Shown piece after piece: positions 1 to 7,346 of a stretch of 15,149 nucleotides of DNA (its first letter is position 1; every line of letters begins with the position of its first letter). Source of the DNA: JBDKTK01 sp039680225 (GTDB lineage Bacteria > Desulfobacterota > Syntrophia > Syntrophales > UBA4778); contig JBDKTK010000242.1 of assembly GCA_039680225.1 (NCBI GenBank), positions 1 to 15,149 of the forward strand, read 5' to 3'. The position numbers and the translations under genes are program-made. The notes below the pieces were generated by a model. The model had not been told where the DNA came from and made no database searches. It saw only the letters and a program-made list of their open reading frames with translations.

Positions 1-1
1 G

Positions 2-1216
2 ACGGGCGGGGGCGGGACCGAACTGCTGCCCGCGATGAAAAGGGCACTGCAGATACCCAAGCCTGAAGGGTACTCCCGGACGGTAGTTATCGCGACGGAC
101 GGGTACGTATCGGTGGAAGCCGAAACCTTCGACCTCATCCGCGCCGGACTCGGCAGCGCCAACATGTTCGCGTTCGGCATCGGCACCAGCGTCAACAGGC
201 ACCTGATCGAGGGAATGGCCCGGGTCGGAATGGGCGAGTCGTTTGTAATTACGAAGCCGGATGAGGCGCCGGCGCAGGCGGATAAATTCCGGTCCATGAT
301 CCAGTCGCCGGTGCTCACGAACGTAAAAGTCGATTTCGGCAAGTTCAAGGCTTATGATGTCGAACCCCCCACCGTTCCCGACGTGCTTGCGGAAAGGCCG
401 GTGATCGTTTTCGGGAAATGGAAGGGCAGCCGCACGGGAAAGATAAATATCGCGGGGATTTCAGGAACGGGCGCATTCAACCGCACCATAGACGTGTCGA
501 AAGCGGACACGGCGGAGAAAAATTCGGCCCTGCGCTATCTCTGGGCCCGCCACCGGATTGCCGTGCTGGGCGATTACAATAACCTCCGCACGCCTTCCGG
601 ATCAAGCGACAAGCGAGTGCAGGAGATCACGTCCCTGGGCCTCGATTACAACCTGCTGACGGCATATACATCTTTCGTGGCGGTCGACAATCAAATCCGC
701 AACAAAGAGGGCAAGCCGGCCACGGTCAAGCAGCCCCTTCCGCTTCCCCAGGGCGTTTCCAATTACGCGGTGGGCCAGGCCCAGCTGGCGTACGCCCCGG
801 CAAGCGCTTACCCGGCGGGCGCCCCCCTGAAGGCCAAGGCGTCCCGGCATGAACCTTACCGGACGGACACCGTCTATGAAATGGCAGGCGGATATTCAAG
901 CGCCGGACAAGAAATCAAAGACCAGGGGAAAAAGGAAAAGGATGCCCGGATAGATGTTCTGAAAGTGAAGGGCCCCCTCTCCAGGCAGGAAGTCCTCAAA
1001 TCGCTCCAACAGCAGGCAAGGCAGCTCGGCCCCTGCGGGCAGTTGTCCGGCAAGCTTGTGCTGTCCCTGAAAATTGCGGCTGACGGCAGCGTGAAGGAGG
1101 TGAAGATAATTTCCGGCGCGGGCAGCGCGGCCCCATGCATCCGCAAAGCGGTCGAAGCCTGGACCTTCTCCACGGCAAGCGGCGAGACGCGGGTGGAAAT
1201 AAGATTGGCCCTGTAA
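2..1216 (+). CDS. VIT/VWA-domain protein with C-terminal AgmX/PglI (TonB-like) domain, 5' end cut by the window
   Basis: The reading frame is open from the first bases of the window and reads TGGGTELLPAM before the first internal ATG at 35, so the gene starts outside; 404 residues are visible. The opening GGGTELLPA and the later TDG motif (visible residue about 32) are the last parts of a von Willebrand factor A domain, followed by the FAFGIGTSVNR stretch usual in VIT-VWA proteins. After a Pro/Ala/Gln-rich linker (about 245-320), the last ~85 residues have the AgmX/PglI C-terminal pattern: paired cysteines (GPCG and APC), a GKLVLSLKI strand, a DGSVKEV turn and an AWTF motif. VWA parts bind proteins through a metal site; TonB-like tails usually act in the periplasm. 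An envelope-associated adhesion or complex-assembly role is inferred; the substrate is unknown. No sortase-type anchor is present. Confidence 0.85.
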   Translation, partial: TGGGGTELLPAMKRALQIPKPEGYSRTVVIATDGYVSVEAETFDLIRAGLGSANMFAFGIGTSVNRHLIEGMARVGMGESFVITKPDEAPAQADKFRSMIQSPVLTNVKVDFGKFKAYDVEPPTVPDVLAERPVIVFGKWKGSRTGKINIAGISGTGAFNRTIDVSKADTAEKNSALRYLWARHRIAVLGDYNNLRTPSGSSDKRVQEITSLGLDYNLLTAYTSFVAVDNQIRNKEGKPATVKQPLPLPQGVSNYAVGQAQLAYAPASAYPAGAPLKAKASRHEPYRTDTVYEMAGGYSSAGQEIKDQGKKEKDARIDVLKVKGPLSRQEVLKSLQQQARQLGPCGQLSGKLVLSLKIAADGSVKEVKIISGAGSAAPCIRKAVEAWTFSTASGETRVEIRLAL

Positions 1217-1247
1217 AGTTCCTGTCGATCAATGCCGGAGTGAAAAC

Positions 1248-1282
1248 AAAAAGGGCGGCTGGATTGACCAACCGCCCTTTTT
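1248..1282. terminator. Bidirectional rho-independent terminator between convergent genes
   Basis: The arm AAAAAGGGCGG pairs with CCGCCCTTTTT, and an inner TGG/CCA pair closes a five-base loop. Read on the plus strand the stem is followed by a T run and ends the VWA gene. Read on the minus strand it is followed by TTTTTGTTTT and ends the PilZ gene; in that orientation the one plus-strand mismatch becomes a U-G wobble, so the minus transcript has the more continuous stem. Confidence 0.9.
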
Positions 1283-1332
1283 CCATTTATCGAAGAAACC
1301 TGACTGTCCCGACGGCGGCAAGCCTTCAGGGG

Positions 1333-1719
1333 TCATTCTTTCATCCTGCTGAATTCTTCCGGCTGGAGGCTGATGTCAAGGTCTTTGTTGAACCTGATTG
1401 CCGCTCCTTCGGGCCCCGACCTGACAACCGACCCGGTTGTTTTGATAACAATCATCTTTCCAGCTTCGCCGGCCTCGCCTTTCTTATAAAGGGGCAATTC
1501 GATTTCCAGGCCCAGTGTTTTCCCCTCCATATCCGGCCGGCTCTCCGACAGGAAAATGCCCCCGGCTGAAATATTGATGCTTCTCAAGAGGAGTTCCGCG
1601 CATTCGAGGGCGCTTGGATACTGGACTTTTACGGGCGCTTCGACAGCATATCTTTCGAATTCCCTTTTATCCGGCGTACCGTACGCCTTGAGGCTTGTTC
1701 TGAGGAACGGTTCGGTCAT
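1333..1719 (-). CDS. PilZ-domain protein (probable c-di-GMP receptor)
   Basis: The 128-residue protein is essentially one PilZ domain. Both c-di-GMP binding signatures are visible: RxxxR at residues 19-23 (REFER) and (D/N)xSxxG at residues 49-54 (NISAGG). The remainder fits the PilZ beta-barrel, with a GIFL strand and a late AAIRF strand. Single-domain PilZ proteins transmit c-di-GMP level to motility, polysaccharide or pilus machinery; the partner is not shown here. The ATG at 1719 has a short-spaced GGAG and a good promoter 30 bp upstream. It lies downstream of, and on the same strand as, an HD-GYP gene, so a c-di-GMP hydrolase and a c-di-GMP reader are adjacent, although the 121-bp gap and separate promoter suggest independent transcription. 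Confidence 0.9.
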   Translation of the reverse strand: MTEPFLRTSLKAYGTPDKREFERYAVEAPVKVQYPSALECAELLLRSINISAGGIFLSESRPDMEGKTLGLEIELPLYKKGEAGEAGKMIVIKTTGSVVRSGPEGAAIRFNKDLDISLQPEEFSRMKE

Positions 1720-1749
1720 GGTCTCCGGGAACCTGCGTTATTGCGGGTG

Positions 1750-1778
1750 AATATATTCTTTTTACCCGGCGTTGTCCA
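1750..1778 (-). promoter_or_regulatory. Sigma-70-like promoter for the PilZ gene
   Basis: On the minus strand TGGACA is followed after exactly 17 bases by TATATT (4-5 of 6 matches to each consensus hexamer). The expected start site is near 1743, leaving a leader of about 24 bases before the ATG at 1719. The call rests on sequence match and position only. Confidence 0.55.
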
Positions 1779-1840
1779 GCGATAGTTGCACAATCATTCT
1801 TGTTTGGTGAGAGAGGATGCAGCGTCAGGAGAGGACCGGC

Positions 1841-3343
1841 TCAGATTGTGATCCGGTCGGACGGATTGAATATTTCGTCTTTTATATCCAGGAACACGTC
1901 GACTATGTTGCCGTCGAACTGGGTCCACCTGTTGGCCCTGAGTTCGTAAAGGGCCATATCAACGCCCATCGCCGTGCGGTAAGGCCGGTTGTTGACCATG
2001 GCATCAAACGAATCGGCCACGGCCAGGACCCTGGACGCGAGCGGGATATCGTTGCCGGCCAGGCCGTCGGGGTAACCGCTCCCGTCCCATCTTTCATGAT
2101 GGTGCCGGATGATATGGCTTTCATTATCGAGCAGCAGGACGGGCCTGATTATTGCCTCCCCTGTTTCGGGGTGCTTTTTGATAATTGCAAATTCCTCCGC
2201 GTCCAGCCTCCCCGTCTTGAGCAGGATATTGTCGGGGGTGGCGATCTTGCCTATATCGTGCAGCATGCCGGCGACGTTTATTGATTCGATCTCATAGGAG
2301 CTGCATCCCATTGCATCGGCCATTGCCAGGGCAATTGTCTTCACCCTGATGGAATGGGCCTCCGTGTACTGGTCCCTTGCCTGGATCGAAGCGGCGAGGG
2401 ACTGGAGTATGCCCATTATATTTGAATACGTGCTTTCATAAAGGATATTGTTCTCGATGTTCAATGAAGAGCGCCGGGCAAGGCTCTCCAGGTACTTCAG
2501 TTCGGCGCCCGAAAAATTGATCGACATCTTGCCCCTGAAAAGCAGGAGGAAGCCGAAGACCCTTTTTCTTATGTGCAGCGGCACGGCTATTATGAAGCCC
2601 GGAACTTCCGGAAATCCGAAATGGTCCAGCAGGACAGGCCTGCTGTTCACGGCCGCATCGATCAGGATGCTTTTGGAGGCTTCAATGACCGCGTCGATCC
2701 GGACCGGCCCCGAGTTGTGCTTTGTCAGCCGGGGACTGAATTTGCCCGCTTCGGCATCGAACAGCAGGAATGAGCAGATGTCGGCCTTGGCGATCCGCTG
2801 TGCGGCATTGACGATTTCCTGGAATATCTGCTCGTTGCTCCCGCCCGCGCCTTCCACCAGGTCGAAGATATAATCCCTGACGGAGAGCTCCTTCACGGAG
2901 TTGATAATTTTTTTATCGGATTTTATTTCCGACTTGTGCTCGGAAAGGATGAATTTTTCCCTGAGGTATACATTGACCTTGTAAATGAGGTCGCTGATGC
3001 TGAACGGTTTGGTAAGGTAATCGACGGCGCCGAATTTCATGGCGGAAACGCACACGTCGAGAGTTGTAATCCCCGTTATCATTATGACCCGGATGAGCGG
3101 ATCGATTTCCAGGACCCGGGTCAGGAGCTCCACGCCGTTCATTTCCGGCATTTGCACGTCAGTGATCACCAGGTCGCAGGGGTTCTCCTCGAGGATGCCC
3201 AAAGCTTCCAGGCCGTTGGACGCCTCCAGTATCCGGAAGTTGCCCACCAGGCCCAGGGTCTCGATTATCAACTGCCTGGATTCCCGTTCATCATCGACGA
3301 CCAGGACGTTAATCCCGTTCTGTAATTGGCTTGACTGCAGCAT
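1841..3343 (-). CDS. REC-GAF-HD-GYP response regulator, probable c-di-GMP phosphodiesterase
   Basis: Five hundred residues. The receiver domain (about 12-125) has the acidic pair D17-D18, phosphoacceptor D62 (ITDVQMP), T90 and K112 (TKPF). A GAF-like region spans about 165-300. The HD-GYP domain (about 305-490) keeps the expected metal and substrate residues: H330, H362-D363 in MLHDIGK, K390-H391, the HHH at 414-416, and the GYP signature at 423-425 (DGSGYPDGL). An intact HD-GYP of this type hydrolyses c-di-GMP to pGpG or GMP, and the arrangement resembles RpfG-family proteins with a GAF insertion. No signal or membrane segment is seen, so it should be cytoplasmic. It follows the 74-residue upstream gene by 11 bases and has a poor Shine-Dalgarno sequence, suggesting translational coupling. 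The cognate kinase is not identified. Confidence 0.93.
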   Translation of the reverse strand: MLQSSQLQNGINVLVVDDERESRQLIIETLGLVGNFRILEASNGLEALGILEENPCDLVITDVQMPEMNGVELLTRVLEIDPLIRVIMITGITTLDVCVSAMKFGAVDYLTKPFSISDLIYKVNVYLREKFILSEHKSEIKSDKKIINSVKELSVRDYIFDLVEGAGGSNEQIFQEIVNAAQRIAKADICSFLLFDAEAGKFSPRLTKHNSGPVRIDAVIEASKSILIDAAVNSRPVLLDHFGFPEVPGFIIAVPLHIRKRVFGFLLLFRGKMSINFSGAELKYLESLARRSSLNIENNILYESTYSNIMGILQSLAASIQARDQYTEAHSIRVKTIALAMADAMGCSSYEIESINVAGMLHDIGKIATPDNILLKTGRLDAEEFAIIKKHPETGEAIIRPVLLLDNESHIIRHHHERWDGSGYPDGLAGNDIPLASRVLAVADSFDAMVNNRPYRTAMGVDMALYELRANRWTQFDGNIVDVFLDIKDEIFNPSDRITI

Positions 3344-3354
3344 ACTATACCGGC

Positions 3355-3579
3355 TTATTCGGCGGCGTCGGTTTCTTTTGCCGCACTCTTGATGATCATG
3401 TCGAGGAGAGTTTCGGAAATTTTGTTGTACACGACTGTTTTCTTGTCAGGAGACGACAATGTCACCCGGTCATAATCCCCGTCCCGGGAGGCATCGGGAC
3501 CGGAGCGCCTTTCTGAAGCTCCATTGATCCTGCTGTAAAACTTCAGAATGCCGTCTATCTGATAGGGCGATATTGTCAT
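3355..3579 (-). CDS. Small protein resembling the DVU0524-type FlgM-associated family
   Basis: A 74-residue hydrophilic protein with no signal peptide or membrane segment. The start, MTISPYQIDGILKFYSR, and the end, VYNKISETLLDMI, with a DRVTLSS stretch in the middle, recall the short deltaproteobacterial proteins named FlgM-associated (DVU0524 family), in which an N-terminal SPYQI helix and a C-terminal FlgM-like helix flank a disordered part. That assignment is from memory of the pattern and is moderate. The start is supported by AAAGG eight bases upstream of the ATG. It is the first gene of a two-gene unit with the REC-GAF-HD-GYP gene (11-base gap), which would tie a flagellar-regulation protein to c-di-GMP breakdown. 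If the assignment is wrong it is an unrecognised small conserved protein. Confidence 0.7.
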   Translation of the reverse strand: MTISPYQIDGILKFYSRINGASERRSGPDASRDGDYDRVTLSSPDKKTVVYNKISETLLDMIIKSAAKETDAAE

Positions 3580-3629
3580 TGGCTATGCCTTTGCTGGAAG
3601 TAATTTCTTTTTACCGAAACTCCCCTGTT

Positions 3630-3657
3630 TTTTATGCATAGAAACACTAAAACTTAT
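3630..3657 (-). promoter_or_regulatory. Weak sigma-28-like promoter candidate before the small-protein/HD-GYP operon
   Basis: In the AT-rich gap upstream of the operon the minus strand reads ATAAGTTT, 12 bases, GCATAAAA: 6 of 8 and 5 of 8 matches to the FliA consensus TAAAGTTT/GCCGATAA. The AT-richness alone could produce this. It is listed because two better candidates with the same 12-base spacer occur elsewhere in the window. Confidence 0.2.
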
Positions 3658-3720
3658 ATTTTAAATTGTTCCCGGGTTTTTTTTGCGCTTCCGGGGTCGA
3701 CCGGCTTAACCCTCGGCTTT

Positions 3721-3777
3721 CCGCCAGAGGGGCCCGCCGCTCGAAAAAAGCGGCCGCATGTCGGTCCCCTCTGACGG
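3721..3777 (-). terminator. Long nested stem-loop downstream of the chemoreceptor gene
   Basis: Fifteen-base arms (3721-3735 and 3763-3777) match with two mismatches, and inside them a perfect 6-bp hairpin GCCGCT/AGCGGC (3736-3741 and 3749-3754) closes a 7-base loop. The element begins 12 bases after the chemoreceptor stop codon. There is no T run right after the outer stem, so it is not a textbook intrinsic terminator; it may stop transcription with help from Rho or protect the mRNA 3' end. Confidence 0.45.
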
Positions 3778-3788
3778 CAGCCTGGAGT

Positions 3789-5690
3789 TTACCATTCAGA
3801 GAAATCATCATCCATGGGGATCTTGTCGTTCGCGCCTATCACCTTGCCGGGGGCCTGTCCCGCTTTCTTCTTGCCGGGCAAAAGGGCAAGGGCTTTTTTC
3901 AGTCCCCGCGCCGGCCCGGAGGTAATTTCCTTATGATGATACCCGTTGGAATTCCCGTCGCCTCCATGGACCAGCAGTCTCATGTCCAGCACTATTGTCT
4001 TCATTTGATTTGCCTGGGCGGTCATCTCTTCCGAAGCGCTGGCCGACTCTTCCGCGTTGGCGGCATTCTGCTGGGTGACCTTGTCCAGTTCGCCCACGGC
4101 CTTGCTGATCTGGTCGATGCCCTGGGACTGTTCCGAGCTGGCTGCGGCGATTTCATTGACGAGTTGGCCGACCTTGGCTGAAATATCGATATTTTCCGCA
4201 AATGCCTGCTGGGTGAGCCTGGTCAGCTCATTGCCGTTCCTGATGGATTTGACCGTGTTTTCAATGAGGCTGTTGGTTGTCTTTGCCGCTTCTGCCGCGC
4301 GCAGTGCAAGGCTGCGGACCTCGTCGGCGACAACCGCGAACCCGGCCCCCGCCTCGCCGGCCCGGGCCGCTTCAACCGCGGCGTTGAGGGCAAGCAGGTT
4401 TGTCTGGAAAGCTATTTCATCTATGGTCTTGATGATCTTGCCGGTTTCCTCGCTGGTCTTGGTGATCTCAGTTATGGCGCCGGCCATTTCGGCCATGTGC
4501 TTGTCGACTTTATCGATGATTGATTTTGCTGAACCCATCAGGGCGTTTGCCTCCGAGGCATGGTCCGCATTGTTTTTTGTCATGGCAGCCATCTCTTCCA
4601 GGGACGCGGATGTCTCCTCGAGGGAAGATGCGGATTCGGAAGCGCCTTCGGCAAGGGACTGGCTTGACTGGGCGACCTGGTGGGAAGCAGCCGCCACCTG
4701 TTCCGAGGCGTCGTTAAGGCCCTGCACCGCCCTGTCGATGGGCTTGGAGATGCTGCGGGAGAACATGATGACCAGGACTATCGTCACCCCCAGGAAGATG
4801 ACCCCTATGATCAAGATGACATTGCGAAGCGTGTGGGCGGCCGCCAGGAATTCCTTTTCGTCCTGGGTCACTCCCACGCTCCAGCCTGTGATTTCCACGG
4901 GGGCATAACCGGAAATTTTGGCGACATTCTGAAAGACATAGTGTTCGGTCCCGGCCTGCTGCGCCATCATCTTGGAGCTGATTTCCTCCATCCCCTTGAG
5001 CTTGGAGATATTCAGATCGAGAATGAACTCTTTTTTCGGATGCGCTATCATGAGTCCGGTCTTGTCGACCATGAAGGCATATCCCGTCTTCCCGATTTTC
5101 ATATCGGCCAGTTTCTCAGACATAAAATCTATATTCATAATTGACATATATATCCCCAGGAACTCACCGGAACCCGAGTGAATCGGGGCGGCTACGGGGA
5201 CGACCGGCTTGCCGGACAATTTCGATTTGGTCACCGCGCCGACATTCGTTTTGCCGGTTTTGGCCTCCTTGAAATAGTCCCGGTCGGATACATTCAACCC
5301 CTTCGATTTCCCTTCCACTCCGTCAACAACTATAACCCCGTTCTTGTCCGTGATGGCGATTACCTCGTAATCCTTTCCGATCTTTTTCATCGTCCGGGCG
5401 AGATCTCCGCGCACCTCGTCGAACTTATCCTCTCCCCTGGAGGCCCTGGCCGCGGCCTCGATCACGGTGCTTTTCACGGACCACTCGGAAGCAATTTTAA
5501 TTTCCTCCTGGATAGCTATGCTTACAACCTCGCTCAGGTTTTTAGCTATCAAGCCGGCTTGCTCCACCGCTCCCGACCTCAACGCATCCTGCGATTTGGA
5601 AGCGGCAAGCCAGCCCACCACCACAAGGGGTATAAGGACAACGGCTGTCCCGCCGAACAGCAATTTGAAACCAAGTGATCTTTTCTTCAT
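3789..5690 (-). CDS. Methyl-accepting chemotaxis protein with dCache sensor
   Basis: A 633-residue chemoreceptor. Transmembrane segment 1 lies at about 10-30, a large periplasmic dCache-type sensor at about 35-285 (DRDYFKEAKTGK and GYAFMVDKTGLMIAHP are typical landmarks), and transmembrane segment 2 at about 288-310. Only the first HAMP-like helix (SKPI, 315-318) separates the membrane from the signalling coiled coil, as in many deltaproteobacterial receptors. The signalling tip at 424-459 carries the strongly conserved DEIAFQTNLLALNAAVEAAR core that contacts CheA/CheW. A basic linker and an acidic tail end in DFSEW, which fits the generalised aromatic-x-x-aromatic pentapeptide that tethers CheR/CheB. 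The ligand cannot be predicted. The ATG at 5690 has a strong AGGAGGT four bases upstream. A sigma-54-like promoter precedes it, and the next gene upstream encodes a sigma-54 activator. Confidence 0.96.
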   Translation of the reverse strand: MKKRSLGFKLLFGGTAVVLIPLVVVGWLAASKSQDALRSGAVEQAGLIAKNLSEVVSIAIQEEIKIASEWSVKSTVIEAAARASRGEDKFDEVRGDLARTMKKIGKDYEVIAITDKNGVIVVDGVEGKSKGLNVSDRDYFKEAKTGKTNVGAVTKSKLSGKPVVPVAAPIHSGSGEFLGIYMSIMNIDFMSEKLADMKIGKTGYAFMVDKTGLMIAHPKKEFILDLNISKLKGMEEISSKMMAQQAGTEHYVFQNVAKISGYAPVEITGWSVGVTQDEKEFLAAAHTLRNVILIIGVIFLGVTIVLVIMFSRSISKPIDRAVQGLNDASEQVAAASHQVAQSSQSLAEGASESASSLEETSASLEEMAAMTKNNADHASEANALMGSAKSIIDKVDKHMAEMAGAITEITKTSEETGKIIKTIDEIAFQTNLLALNAAVEAARAGEAGAGFAVVADEVRSLALRAAEAAKTTNSLIENTVKSIRNGNELTRLTQQAFAENIDISAKVGQLVNEIAAASSEQSQGIDQISKAVGELDKVTQQNAANAEESASASEEMTAQANQMKTIVLDMRLLVHGGDGNSNGYHHKEITSGPARGLKKALALLPGKKKAGQAPGKVIGANDKIPMDDDFSEW

Positions 5691-5723
5691 AATGACCTCC
5701 TCTGTTTTATCTGACCTTTACCA

Positions 5724-5740
5724 ATCAAGATGCGTACCAA
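5724..5740 (-). promoter_or_regulatory. Sigma-54-like (-24/-12) promoter before the chemoreceptor gene
   Basis: The minus strand reads TTGGTACGCATCTTGAT, close to the consensus YTGGCACG-N4-TTGCW, with GG and the -12 dinucleotide 10 bases apart. Two positions differ: C to T in the -24 block, and GC to GA at -12, the latter a usually strong position. The implied start is near 5713, with a leader of about 22 bases. The neighbouring NtrC-type gene and the dyads upstream make it more credible. Confidence 0.45.
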
Positions 5741-5838
5741 CAATTGTCTGTTTGCTAAAGCGCTGATAATCAAAGGGGGTTTTCCATAATCCAATTGAGG
5801 ATGCCGGGAAGAAGGGGGTTTATGAAGGGATCAAATCG

Positions 5839-5872
5839 TCCTGTAAAACAGGATCAGTCCTGACAATCAGGA
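5839..5872. promoter_or_regulatory. Two tandem 15-bp dyads, candidate activator (enhancer) sites
   Basis: TCCTGTAAAACAGGA (5839-5853) and TCCTGACAATCAGGA (5858-5872) are both perfect 6-bp inverted repeats around a 3-base spacer, sharing TCCTGW-N3-WCAGGA. Their centres are 19 bp apart, close to two helical turns. They lie about 132 and 151 bp upstream of the start expected from the sigma-54-like promoter, the usual place for NtrC-family binding sites. The second overlaps the last codons of the activator gene itself. They could instead be small 3'-end hairpins of that mRNA, but no T run follows. Confidence 0.45.
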
Positions 5873-7275
5873 TTGCCGCCGCCCTGTTTCAGGTTGTGCT
5901 TCTGGAAGAGGGCGTACAGCCTTGAGCGGGAAAGACCGGAAATCCGGCTCGCCTTGGAGACGTCGTTGCCGGCGAGGTTTGCCAGGTTTAGAAGGTAACG
6001 GCGCTCCGATTCCATCACCGAATCCTTCCTGAAGTCCTGAAATTTGGGAAGCCCGTCCGGGGCTTCGGATGAGGCGCCGGAACCATTGCCTTTCCTGAAT
6101 TCCGATTTCCTGATTATCCTGATCCGCAGATCGGTCGGCAGGTGCTTGGGGAAAAGCACGGGCTCGTGGCGCGCGTTCGCAAACGCCATGTCCAGGATAT
6201 TGAAAAGCTCCCGTACGTTGCCGGGCCATTCATAATCCGCCAGGGCCTGCAGGAACTCGGGGGAGAAGCCCTTCAACGGGATCCCGTACCTGGTGCAGTT
6301 GCGCTGGACGCGGTGGAATGCCAATTCGCGGATGTCTTCCCGGCGCTCTCTCAGGGGGGGCAAATCGATGACGCAAGACCTTATCCGGAAAAGCAGGTCG
6401 CTCCTGAATTCCCCGGCCGCAGCCATGACATCCAGGTCCCTGTTTGTCGCAGCCACCAGTCTGAAATTGCTTTTCTTCTCGCTTTTCCCGCCCACGGGGC
6501 GAAATTTCTTTTCCTGCAGGACCCGCAGGAACGCCTTCTGGACGTTCAGCGGCAGCTCGCCTATTTCATCGAGGAACAACGTGCCGTTGTCGGCCTGGCT
6601 TATCAGGCCCTCCTTGGACATTGCGGCCCCGGTGAATGCGCCTTTCTCGTGGCCGAACAGGATGCTCTCGACAAGCGATTCCGACAGGGCGGCGCAGTCG
6701 ACGACGACAAAACTATTTTCCGCCCTCAGGCTGTTCTGATGGATGGCCCAGGCGAACAGCTCTTTTCCGGTCCCGGTCTCGCCCTGGATAAGGACGTTCA
6801 TGTCGCCTTCGGCCGCTCTGGACAGGATTTCAAAACAGTCGATTATGGCGGGGCTCTGCCCTATTATGCCTTCGCGGTTGAGGGCGAGGGCCGATTTCTT
6901 TGCTTTCTTTTCCTCCCTGTACTGCAGGGCCCTCAGCAGCGGCAGGATGATCATGTTTATGGACGAGGGCTTTTCAATATAGTCCCAGGCGCCGCACCTG
7001 ATCGCCAATTCCGCCCCGTCCGGGTCCCCGGCGCCCGTCATTATAATGACCTCGGGGGCGGACTGCATTTTCAGGAGTTTGGGCAGCAGTTCCAGGCCGC
7101 TCCCGTCCGGCATGCCCACATCGAGATAGACGATGTCGAAAGCGGATTTCGAAGCGGCTTCCAGGCCTTTCTTGATGGTGTAAGCGCAGCTCACCGCGTG
7201 CCCCAGGTCCCCGACAAAGCCCGAAAGCATTTCACAGAAAAACTTGTCGTCGTCGATGATCAGTATGCAAGCCAT
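5854..7275 (-). CDS. NtrC-family sigma-54-dependent response regulator (REC-AAA+-Fis HTH)
   Basis: Taken from the ATG at 7275 the protein has 473 residues. The receiver (about 3-120) has D8-D10, phosphoacceptor D52 (YLDVGMP) and K102. The AAA+ domain (about 135-365) has Walker A GETGTGKE at 165-172, the sigma-54 contact loop GAFTGA at 212-217, Walker B GTLFLDEIGE at 231-240 and the WPGNVREL motif at 350-357. A Fis-type helix-turn-helix occupies about 433-464 (SKASRISGLSRSRLYALF). It should bind enhancer DNA and remodel sigma-54 RNA polymerase after phosphorylation. The frame is open to a TTG at 7350, but that start lies upstream of a sigma-28-like promoter and would add a non-domain extension; the ATG at 7275 begins directly at the receiver and has GGAGGT 11 bases upstream. 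The divergent hybrid kinase is the likely partner. Confidence 0.95.
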   Translation of the reverse strand: MACILIIDDDKFFCEMLSGFVGDLGHAVSCAYTIKKGLEAASKSAFDIVYLDVGMPDGSGLELLPKLLKMQSAPEVIIMTGAGDPDGAELAIRCGAWDYIEKPSSINMIILPLLRALQYREEKKAKKSALALNREGIIGQSPAIIDCFEILSRAAEGDMNVLIQGETGTGKELFAWAIHQNSLRAENSFVVVDCAALSESLVESILFGHEKGAFTGAAMSKEGLISQADNGTLFLDEIGELPLNVQKAFLRVLQEKKFRPVGGKSEKKSNFRLVAATNRDLDVMAAAGEFRSDLLFRIRSCVIDLPPLRERREDIRELAFHRVQRNCTRYGIPLKGFSPEFLQALADYEWPGNVRELFNILDMAFANARHEPVLFPKHLPTDLRIRIIRKSEFRKGNGSGASSEAPDGLPKFQDFRKDSVMESERRYLLNLANLAGNDVSKASRISGLSRSRLYALFQKHNLKQGGGNPDCQD

Positions 7276-7318
7276 GAATTCAAGGGACCTCCGGTCCGGG
7301 ATGATGCGCCAAACATAA

Positions 7319-7346
7319 GTATCGGGTCCTGGTTTGAAAAACTTTA
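7319..7346 (-). promoter_or_regulatory. Sigma-28 (FliA)-like promoter for the NtrC-type gene
   Basis: The minus strand carries a perfect TAAAGTTT, then 12 bases, then CCCGATAC (6 of 8 matches to GCCGATAA). The usual spacer is 11. The predicted start is near 7310, about 35 bases before the ATG at 7275, so the leader includes the GGAGGT at 7287-7292. Its position also argues against translation starting at 7350. Confidence 0.5.

Noticed and set aside
3580..3595. Plus-strand TGGCTATGCCTTTGCT, a good GG-N10-GC sigma-54-like match
   Set aside because: It points into a region whose genes on both sides lie on the minus strand, and it overlaps the start of the small FlgM-associated-like gene. It would only make antisense RNA, so chance is more likely.
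1720..3780. Search for a c-di-GMP (GEMM) riboswitch near the PilZ and HD-GYP genes
   Set aside because: No conserved CACGCACAGGGCAAACC-like core was found in the intergenic gaps.
4057..4908. 283-codon plus-strand open frame opposite the chemoreceptor
   Set aside because: Its Ala/Ser-rich composition mirrors the Ala/Glu-rich coiled coil on the other strand; it is a shadow.
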